This document shows positions 24,115-31,582 of a DNA stretch of 64,000 nucleotides, piece after piece. Source of the stretch: Micromonospora sp. NBC_00389 (GTDB lineage: Bacteria; Actinomycetota; Actinomycetes; Mycobacteriales; Micromonosporaceae); the NCBI RefSeq assembly GCF_036059255.1, contig NZ_CP107947.1, positions 4,154,001 through 4,218,000 of the forward strand, written 5' to 3'. The position numbers and the translations under genes were made by a program. The notes below the pieces were generated by a model, which worked only from the letters and a program-made list of their open reading frames with translations, had not been told where the DNA came from and did not search any database. Every line of letters begins with the position of its first letter. The first letter of the stretch is position 1.

Positions 24115-27100
24115 ATGAGACTCAAAGCCCTCGCGGCTTCGCTGGCCGCAGTGGTCAGCTTGAGCTTGATCCAGCCGTCACCGGCGTCCGCCGCTGAGCC
24201 GGATCCTGGCGCTGCCGCCAACAAGATCGCGTCGAACCTGAAGGACCGCTTCCGCACGGAGCCGGCGTCCGACTTCTGGATCACGTTTGACACCAAAGCC
24301 GACCTCGGGCCGGCGAAGAAGATCACCGACTGGACCGCTCGTGGTCAGTTCGTCTACGACGCGCTGACCGCAGCGGCGAAGAACTCCCTGGCATCTGTCT
24401 CCACCGAACTCGACCGGGCAGGCGTCAAATACACCTCCTACCCGATCGCCAACACCGTGTTCGTCAAGGGGGGCACCGAAAAGCTCGCCCTCGACGTGGC
24501 CTCGAGGGTGCAGGTCGCCGAGATCTACGCGACGCCGCAGGTCGCGCTGGTCGAGCCCGTGGACAAGAAGATCCCAGCTGACCAGGCTGCCCGCCCCGCC
24601 GCCCCGAAGGCCGCCGCCGAGGATGGCACCGTCTCGTGGGGTCTGGACGCCATCCACGCCCCCCAGGCGTGGGCCATGGGCGCCACCGGTGCGGGCATCA
24701 CCGTGTCCAACCTCGACTCGGGCGTCCAATTCGACCACCCCGCCCTGATGCACCAGTACCGCGGCACGAAGCCCGACGGCACCGTCGACCACAACTACAA
24801 CTGGATGGCCACCCGGGGCACGTGCACTGGCGCACCGTGCGACGACAACGGACACGGCACGCACACCATGGGCACCATGGTCGGCGACGACGGCACCAAC
24901 CACGTCGGCGTCGCGCCGGACGCGCAGTGGATCGCGGCAAACGGCTGCTGCGACAGCAGCGGCGTCGAAACGCTGCTCCAGTCCGGCTGGTGGCTGCTCG
25001 CCCCGACCGACGTGCATGGGAACAGCCCTGACCCGTCCAAGCGCCCGCACGTCATCAACAACTCGTGGGGTCAGACCGTCGAGCACAGCTTTGACGACTT
25101 CTTCCAGGCCATCGACGAGGCCTGGAGCGCCGCGGGCGTCTTCAGCGTCTGGTCATCGGGCAACACCACGCCGTACGCGGCCTGCGACACCGTCTCCTCG
25201 CCCGGCTCCGCCGAGAGTGCCTACTCCGTCGGCGCCTACTCATCGGACGGCACGCTCGCGTCGTTTTCCCGCAAGGGCGAGGGTGAAGGTGGCCGGATCA
25301 AGCCCGAGATCTCCGCTCCGGGCGTCGCTGTCCGTTCGTCCTACCCGAACAACAGCTACACCGAGATGTCCGGCACCTCGATGGCGGCCCCCCACGTGGC
25401 CGGCGCCGTCGCGGCGCTGTGGAGCTACGACCCGACCCTCATCGGGCAGGTCGAGGAGACCCGCCGCCTGCTCGGCGAGTCGGCCGTCGACGTCGACGAC
25501 ACCGAGTGCGGCGGCACCGCCGACGTCAACAACAAGTACGGCGAAGGCCGGCTCGACCTCGTCCGCCTGCTCGAGCTCGCGCCCCGGCAGGGCGGCACCC
25601 TCACCGGTGTCGTCACCGCCAACGGCGTCCCGGTCCCCGCCGCCGAGGTGACGATCAGCGGGCCGTTCAGCCGGTCGATCGGAACCGACAAGGACGGCCG
25701 GTTCACGACGAACCTCCCGGTCGGCGACTACCAGCTCAGCACGAAGGTCTTCGGCTACCTGACCGCGACCGCCAACGTCACGATCTCCCTCGGCCAGGAC
25801 ACCGCCGTCAAACTGCCGCTCACAGCCGCCGCTAGGCACGACATCAGCGGCAGGGTTGTCGACGACAAGAAACAGCCCGTCCCGAACGCCGACGTCTCCG
25901 TCAAGGACACGCCGCTGAAGCCGGTACGCACGGATGCCAACGGCGCGTTCACGATCGCCGCTGTCCCCGAGGGCGGGTACACGCTGGGCATCAAGCCCAA
26001 CGCCTGCTTCTCGCCCACAACGGTCCCGCTGACCGTCGGCGCGCAGAACGAGTCGCGCGAGATCCCAGTCGGGCTCGTCGTCGACAAGGGCGGCTACAAC
26101 TGCGCCGTCTCCGACGGCGAGTACCAGCGCGGCACCGACCCGGTCGCGTTCACCAGCGGCGTGTGGGCGACGGTGAAGCTGCCCTTCCCGATCGCGCTCT
26201 ACAACGGCAGCCACGACACCCTCGGCATCAGCCTGCGCGGCGTGATCTCCCTGGACACCTCCACCGGACCCGGCAGCGGCGGTGCGGGCATCTTCCCGTT
26301 CTACGTCCAGACCCCGGTCGAGTTCGCCCCCGGCGGGGGAGTCTTCACGGCAGCCACCAAGGTCAACGGCGAGGACGCGTTCGTCGTCGAGTTCCGCAAC
26401 GCCAAACTCTGGGCCTATCCGGACCGGTCGGAGTACACGGAGCCGGTCAGCTATTCGGCCACGCTCACCCGCTCCGGCACGGTGATCTTCGGGTACGGCG
26501 ACGGCATCGGTACCAACGACCCGGTGACCGCCGGCGCGCACGCCATCACCGGCATACAGGGCTGGGCCGGCGTCGACGGCATCCGGTTCTCCGACAGCAC
26601 CCCGGTGCTGCGCGACGGGATGATCGTCACCTACGACATGCCTGACTTCGGGTACCTCGACGCGACCGTCGTCGACCAGAACGACGGGCTGCCGGTGGCC
26701 GGGGCCAAGGTCTCCTTCACGAACAAGAATGGGCTCGTCGAGACCGTCACGACCAACGGGACGGGCATCGTGCATCGCCAGCTTCCGGTCGGCGACTACA
26801 CCATGACGGTCGACGCGCCGAACTACACGACCGCGGCATACCCCTTCTCCCTCGACAAGCTCTACGCGAACGCCAAGATCGACGCGCGTCTGACCACGGG
26901 TGTCGCCGGCCTGAAGGCTGACGGCCTCGACACGCTGTTGGGCACCGACCAGAACGGTGTCGGCTCGCTGACGCTGGCCAACAACGGTTCCGCCCCACTC
27001 ACGTACAACCTGGGCGAGGCCGCGCGCCACCCCGACCTTGACGCCGCCGGCGCCACCGGGCGCACCGGGAAGGGTGCGGACAGCACGATCGACCTCACCG

Positions 27101-30100
27101 CGTGGAAGGCCGGTGCGAGCGGCATGAAGCCGTCGAACGTCGACGGCAAGGCGGCGACGGCGAGCGCCGCGGAAGCACAGGCGGCTGGCAAGGTCGGCGC
27201 GACCTCCGGCGGTGAGGTCATCACCCGGATCGCCATCCCGGGCAAGATCGAAAACAAGGAGCCCTCCGGCATCGGGTACGACGGCGACGTCTGGGTCCAC
27301 GACTACAACGCGCGGACCAACACCGCCTACACGGTGACGGGCAAGCCGACCGGGAAGGTCTTCGACGCGTCGTGGAACCCCGCGTACCGGGCGTTCGACA
27401 TGGCGCTCGACACGAAGACCGGTGACATGTGCCAGATGGAGGACAGCCCGGCCAGCTACATCCACTGCTTCGACCGGGAGACCGGGAAGGAGACCCGGCA
27501 GATCAAGGGTGACTGGTCCACGCTGCAGCTGACCGGACTCGCCTACAACCCGACGGAGGACGTGTTCTACGTCGGCGGTCGAAGGAACGGCATGATCGGA
27601 ACCGTCGCCGGGACGTCGCACGACAACGCGGGTGCGCTGCTGTCCTTCTGCGCCCCGCCGCTGCCCGAGGTGATGGGCCTGGCCTACAACCAGGCGTCCG
27701 ACACCATCTGGTACACCGACCTCACCTCGAACAGGCCCACCCGCCTGCTGCAGGTGGACCCCGACGACTGCTCGCTGGTGAACGCGTGGTGGTTCCCCGG
27801 CCAGAAGGCGGGCCAGGGCGGCGGCCTCGAGACCGACTCGACCGGGGCGCTGTGGGCGGCGGACCAGGTCGCCGATGACGTCGTGCTGGTCGACGTCGAG
27901 GACGACCTGCTCACCGACCTGCCGTGGCTGTCGCTCTCCTCGACCGGCGGCACCCTTGCCCCGGGCGAGTCGACGACCGTCAAGGTCTCGATCTCCTCGA
28001 AGGACACCAAGCCAGGAGTCCTCGGTGCGAACATCGTGGTGAGGTCCGACTCCGGACGCCAGTCCAAGACCTACGTCCCGGTGACGCTCACGACCACGAA
28101 GTACCAGGTCGGCGTCAACGCCGGCGGCCCTTCGTTCACCGACGGCTCCGGCTACACCTGGTCCGGCGACCAGGCCGGCGGCAAGGGGGCGTGGGGCTAC
28201 GAGGGGAAGACGGAGGTCGCCTCCACGAAGGCCGGGATCGAAGGCACGACGGACGACGCCCTGTTCCAGTCGCAGCGCACCACGCCGGACAAGCAGTTGT
28301 TCTACCGCTTTCCCGACGCGCCCAAGGGCACCTACGCGATCGATCTCGGGTTCGCCGAAATCGAGAAGGTGGCCAAGGGCAAGCGGGTGTTCGACGTCCT
28401 CGTGGACGGAACGCTGACGGAGTACGCGTACGACGCGGCCGCGGCCGTGGGGCCGAACGCCGCCGACTGGCGCACCGCCGTCGTGAAGCATGAGGGCGGT
28501 CCGCTGACCGTGGAGCTGCGGGGTTCGAAGGGCCTACGGGCCCCGACCATTGCCGCGCTGCGTGTGACGCTCGACCCGCGCGCAGACACGGCGGAGCCGG
28601 AGCCCCAGCCCGAGCAGCCGGAGCCGGGCCCCGTGCCGGTGGCCCCCGCCGGTCGCTCGTACTCGATGAAGGTGACCGACGGGCTCTACCGCCAGGGCAC
28701 GGAGGAGTCCGGGTGGCACGGCGATGACCTCTGCGGCGTGCTGTGGTTCGACTCCAGCTTCCTGCAACCGTTCTACGACACGGCCTGGGACGGGGTGTGC
28801 GTGACGACGAACGGCACGCTGACCTTCGACCGCGCCAGCACGCTGGGGAACAACACCGCACTGCCGTCGCCCAGTCCGATCGACGCGATCTATCCGCTCT
28901 GGGACGACCTCATCGTCGACGACGAGGCAGGCATCTACTTCGGCACGACCGAGGTGGACGGGCTGGCGGCGCAGGTTATCGAATGGCGCAACGTCACCTT
29001 CTACAGCGACCGGACGGCTCGCGTGAGCTTCTCGGTCACCCTGATCGCGGACGGACGGGTCCAGATCGGATACGGCGACGGCGTCGGCGGCGACAACCCC
29101 CTCACCCGAGGGTCGTCGGCGACGGTGGGCCTGGAGAGCCTGAACCGCAACCCCGCGAGCCAGTACTCCTTCGACCAGCCCATCCTCAAGGCCGGCCTGG
29201 GGCTGGAGTACACCCTCCCGGCTGCGGGCACGATCGAGGGAACGGTCACCGACGCGAACGACCGCAAGCCGATCGCGGGCGCGATCGTCACGCTCAAGGG
29301 GCCGAGCGGTGAGCGGGTCATCACCGCCGACGAGAAGGGCCGGTGGAAGGCCCAGGCGCTGGTCGGCGAGAACACCGTGGAGGTGTCGGCGCCGAACTAT
29401 GTCACCGCCAGTCACCCCGTGACCATCGCCAAGAAGGATCAGGCCGAGGTGGTCGACACGGCGTTGACCACGGGCGTCGCCACCGTCACCGGAGGTGACT
29501 TCGACTGGCTCCTCGACAAGGACCAGAAGGCGACCGCCGACGTGACCGTGACCAACACCGGCTCCGCCCCACTCGAGGTGCGGCTCAGTGAGCAGAAGCG
29601 CACCAGCGACGACGGGCACGAGGCCGCCGACCTTCCGTGGCTGACCCTCACGGGCGCGGCCGCGGCCGGCACGGTCAAGCTGGCGGCCGGCGAGTCCACC
29701 ACGGTCACGGCGACGGCCGACAACGCGAACGTCGAGCCCGGCGTGCTCGTCGGGGACGTGCTCGTGGCGTCGAACGCCGGCAAGGGCGAAGCCCAGTTCA
29801 AGCCGGTCCGCCTGGCGACCTCGGCTTACTGGAAGGGCGTCGACGCTGGCGGGTCCGGGTACGTCGGTGCCGACGGCTTCGTCTGGTCGCCCGACCAGCA
29901 GCTCGGCTCGCGGCCGTGGGGCTACGTCGGCGGCAAGGCGCGTGCCACCAAGGCCGACATCGCCGGCACCGAGGACGACGCGCTGTTCCGCACCCAGCGG
30001 ACCGGCGAGACGTTCAGCTACGTGTTCAAGAACGCCCCCGCCGGGACGTACCGGATCGGCCTCGACTTCGCGGAGATCGAGAAGGTCAAGGCCGGCAAGC

Positions 30101-30297
30101 GTGCCTTCGATGTTCTGGTCGACGGCAAGGTCGTGCTCTACGACCACGACGTGCAGGTGGGTGCGCTGACCGCGGACGTGAACACGGTCACCGTCGAGCA
30201 CGCCGGTGGCGATCTGAAGGTCGAGCTTCGCCGCGAGATCGGCGAGAGCGACCCAATCCTCAACGCCCTGAAGGTCCAGCAGGACCCGCGCCTATGA
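24115..30297 (+). CDS. Giant secreted S8 subtilisin-like protease, modular
   Basis: AAGGA precedes ATG 24115; residues 1-30 are a Sec signal peptide. A propeptide-like region is followed by the S8 catalytic domain with Asp (NLDSGVQF, about residue 201), His (GHGTHTMGTMVG, about 247), the oxyanion Asn (NNSWG) and Ser (GTSMAAPHVAG, about 422). Downstream come several carboxypeptidase-regulatory-like beta domains, a beta-propeller-like segment (about residues 1040-1260), and two malectin-like modules (about 1330-1485 and 1903-2058), with a related cassette repeated in between. At 2060 residues it is far longer than ordinary subtilisins. It is probably exported and active on wall-associated or external protein, and is probably controlled by the LAL regulator upstream. 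Confidence 0.9.
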   Translation: MRLKALAASLAAVVSLSLIQPSPASAAEPDPGAAANKIASNLKDRFRTEPASDFWITFDTKADLGPAKKITDWTARGQFVYDALTAAAKNSLASVSTELDRAGVKYTSYPIANTVFVKGGTEKLALDVASRVQVAEIYATPQVALVEPVDKKIPADQAARPAAPKAAAEDGTVSWGLDAIHAPQAWAMGATGAGITVSNLDSGVQFDHPALMHQYRGTKPDGTVDHNYNWMATRGTCTGAPCDDNGHGTHTMGTMVGDDGTNHVGVAPDAQWIAANGCCDSSGVETLLQSGWWLLAPTDVHGNSPDPSKRPHVINNSWGQTVEHSFDDFFQAIDEAWSAAGVFSVWSSGNTTPYAACDTVSSPGSAESAYSVGAYSSDGTLASFSRKGEGEGGRIKPEISAPGVAVRSSYPNNSYTEMSGTSMAAPHVAGAVAALWSYDPTLIGQVEETRRLLGESAVDVDDTECGGTADVNNKYGEGRLDLVRLLELAPRQGGTLTGVVTANGVPVPAAEVTISGPFSRSIGTDKDGRFTTNLPVGDYQLSTKVFGYLTATANVTISLGQDTAVKLPLTAAARHDISGRVVDDKKQPVPNADVSVKDTPLKPVRTDANGAFTIAAVPEGGYTLGIKPNACFSPTTVPLTVGAQNESREIPVGLVVDKGGYNCAVSDGEYQRGTDPVAFTSGVWATVKLPFPIALYNGSHDTLGISLRGVISLDTSTGPGSGGAGIFPFYVQTPVEFAPGGGVFTAATKVNGEDAFVVEFRNAKLWAYPDRSEYTEPVSYSATLTRSGTVIFGYGDGIGTNDPVTAGAHAITGIQGWAGVDGIRFSDSTPVLRDGMIVTYDMPDFGYLDATVVDQNDGLPVAGAKVSFTNKNGLVETVTTNGTGIVHRQLPVGDYTMTVDAPNYTTAAYPFSLDKLYANAKIDARLTTGVAGLKADGLDTLLGTDQNGVGSLTLANNGSAPLTYNLGEAARHPDLDAAGATGRTGKGADSTIDLTAWKAGASGMKPSNVDGKAATASAAEAQAAGKVGATSGGEVITRIAIPGKIENKEPSGIGYDGDVWVHDYNARTNTAYTVTGKPTGKVFDASWNPAYRAFDMALDTKTGDMCQMEDSPASYIHCFDRETGKETRQIKGDWSTLQLTGLAYNPTEDVFYVGGRRNGMIGTVAGTSHDNAGALLSFCAPPLPEVMGLAYNQASDTIWYTDLTSNRPTRLLQVDPDDCSLVNAWWFPGQKAGQGGGLETDSTGALWAADQVADDVVLVDVEDDLLTDLPWLSLSSTGGTLAPGESTTVKVSISSKDTKPGVLGANIVVRSDSGRQSKTYVPVTLTTTKYQVGVNAGGPSFTDGSGYTWSGDQAGGKGAWGYEGKTEVASTKAGIEGTTDDALFQSQRTTPDKQLFYRFPDAPKGTYAIDLGFAEIEKVAKGKRVFDVLVDGTLTEYAYDAAAAVGPNAADWRTAVVKHEGGPLTVELRGSKGLRAPTIAALRVTLDPRADTAEPEPQPEQPEPGPVPVAPAGRSYSMKVTDGLYRQGTEESGWHGDDLCGVLWFDSSFLQPFYDTAWDGVCVTTNGTLTFDRASTLGNNTALPSPSPIDAIYPLWDDLIVDDEAGIYFGTTEVDGLAAQVIEWRNVTFYSDRTARVSFSVTLIADGRVQIGYGDGVGGDNPLTRGSSATVGLESLNRNPASQYSFDQPILKAGLGLEYTLPAAGTIEGTVTDANDRKPIAGAIVTLKGPSGERVITADEKGRWKAQALVGENTVEVSAPNYVTASHPVTIAKKDQAEVVDTALTTGVATVTGGDFDWLLDKDQKATADVTVTNTGSAPLEVRLSEQKRTSDDGHEAADLPWLTLTGAAAAGTVKLAAGESTTVTATADNANVEPGVLVGDVLVASNAGKGEAQFKPVRLATSAYWKGVDAGGSGYVGADGFVWSPDQQLGSRPWGYVGGKARATKADIAGTEDDALFRTQRTGETFSYVFKNAPAGTYRIGLDFAEIEKVKAGKRAFDVLVDGKVVLYDHDVQVGALTADVNTVTVEHAGGDLKVELRREIGESDPILNALKVQQDPRL

Positions 30298-30320
30298 GAT
30301 AGCCAACCTATCCGCCAGCA

Positions 30321-30367
30321 GTGGGCAGAGCCTCCTCGGAAAGGATCACCGGGGAGGCTCTGCCCAC
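30321..30367 (+). terminator. Terminator after the giant protease gene
   Basis: GTGGGCAGAGCCTCC (30321-30335) pairs perfectly with 30353-30367 across a 17-nt loop. No T-run follows, as is usual in high-GC actinomycetes. It lies 24 bp past the stop codon. Confidence 0.8.
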
Positions 30368-30479
30368 GACTACCGAGTGTGCGGCTTCGGACCGTACTCG
30401 CGCACGTGGTGGCAAAGAATCCGAGTTCCTCGTCAGTGGCGACGCGCCAGACGACGAAGCGCGTTGCCCGCCACGCCAG

Positions 30480-30844
30480 AGCCCTTCGCCACCGTCGCCC
30501 GCGCCCTCGCCCCACCGCCGCCGGATAGCAGCAGTTGCTGTCCTGGCTGCGTCCTTCGGCCGGGTCGTGAAGGTTGGGGTGGAGGGCACCGGTGCCTACG
30601 GCGCTGGCCTGGCGAAGTGCTTGAGCGTGTCGGGCTCCATCGTGGTGGAGATCGACCGTCCGGACCGCAAGACTCGCCGGAGCAAAGGCAAGTCCGACCG
30701 ATGCCCTCGCCGCCGCCCGCGGCCCTGTCCGGGCAGGCCGCTGGTGTCCCGAAGATCCGGACCGGTCGAGGCGATCCGTGCCCTGCGGGTGGCCCGTCGA
30801 GGAGCGGTTAAGGCCCGGATCGCCGCCCTCAACCAGCTGCACGG
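30480..30844 (+). pseudogene. IS110-family transposase remnant
   Basis: Pieces in shifting frames match IS110 transposases: ALPATPEPFATVARALA, VVKVGVEGTGAYGAGLAKCL, IVVEIDRPDRKTRRSKGKSD and GPVEAIRALRVARRGAVKAR followed by IAALNQLHG. The catalytic RuvC-like Asp region and the C-terminal transposase_20 domain are missing or scrambled. It ends abruptly at the junction with an integrase fragment on the other strand. Confidence 0.7.
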
Positions 30845-30846
30845 TC

Positions 30847-31069
30847 GCAGCGCCAGCGTCATCACGCTCTCGCCGTACTCGGCCAGTCGCGTTGTCGCGG
30901 CCACCGGGTCGACGCCTCCTTGCGCCGCGCTGACCATTGCGTCGATCCACGCGGGCGCCTCTTCCGGTGTCGCCACCGATGTTGACTGGGACAGGCGGCG
31001 CTTGGTCGTCGCGTCGACCCACCGAACCCGCGCCCGGCGGGGATGTTCCCGGCCGGCCCGAACCTCCAT
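30847..31069 (-). pseudogene. Tyrosine integrase N-terminus, truncated
   Basis: The minus strand encodes VRWVDATTKRRLSQSTSVAT, PEEAPAWIDAMVSAAQGGVD and LAEYGESVMTLALR, which is the arm-binding N-terminal domain of an actinobacterial tyrosine integrase. Upstream sequence to about 31110 continues the similarity in another frame. The core-binding and catalytic domains are absent; the break coincides with the end of the IS110 remnant. Confidence 0.65.
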
Positions 31070-31271
31070 ATCGGAGGCAAGCGGTACGCCGATCGATGGC
31101 TGACGGTGTGTCGGGCGACGGTCGGCCCGCAGCGTTGACTACAGGGCCGCGCAATGGGGCGCGCGGTGGCTGTCTGCTCTGCGCAGCCGTCGAGAGGGCC
31201 GCCCCGATTCATGGGAGGCCATCGAAAAAGAGGCAACCATCTATCTTGAAGCCCTTGAATGAACGAGGTGA

Positions 31272-31402
31272 CCCCCTAAGAAATATCGATGGGAGGCCTT
31301 GAAAAGTATCAATGGGGGGCTGGGTGGGTGCCCCCTTGAAAACCTTCGATGGGGGTACATCGAGGATCCCCCTGTTCAGTCACCCCTTGAAAAGTATGGA
31401 TG
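31272..31402 (+). repeat. Array of four degenerate palindromic units
   Basis: Units lie at 31272-31295, 31297-31319, 31331-31355 and 31383-31402. The consensus is CCCC(C)TTGAAAAsTATCGATGGGG, so C-runs and G-runs bracket an A/T-rich core. A weaker related piece occurs near 31218. The array lies 180 bp upstream of the secreted M20 gene; its G+C is about 50 %, well under the surroundings. Confidence 0.65.
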
Positions 31403-31582
31403 TTTGTGTCCGCCGCTCGTCGTCCTCCACTTCGGACACGACCTCACCGCACCACCTGGTCACGCAGCGCTACAACCGTTGCTCAGAAAGGCTCATTGAC
31501 AAGCTGGGAAGCGCCTGAAAGTGTCTCGCGTACAACGAAATTCATCCGACGTTTTTTGGTCTGACCATTCAGGGAGATCACG

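Noticed and set aside
25240..28491. Very long open frame antisense to the giant protease
   Set aside because: It mirrors GC-rich codon structure of the S8 gene, has no family motifs and no ribosome binding site. The same holds for antisense frames at 28534-30201, 21898-23652, 11061-12068 and 61166-63406.
31212..31402. CRISPR array
   Set aside because: Units are degenerate, palindromic and irregularly spaced, with no unique spacers of constant length and no cas genes.
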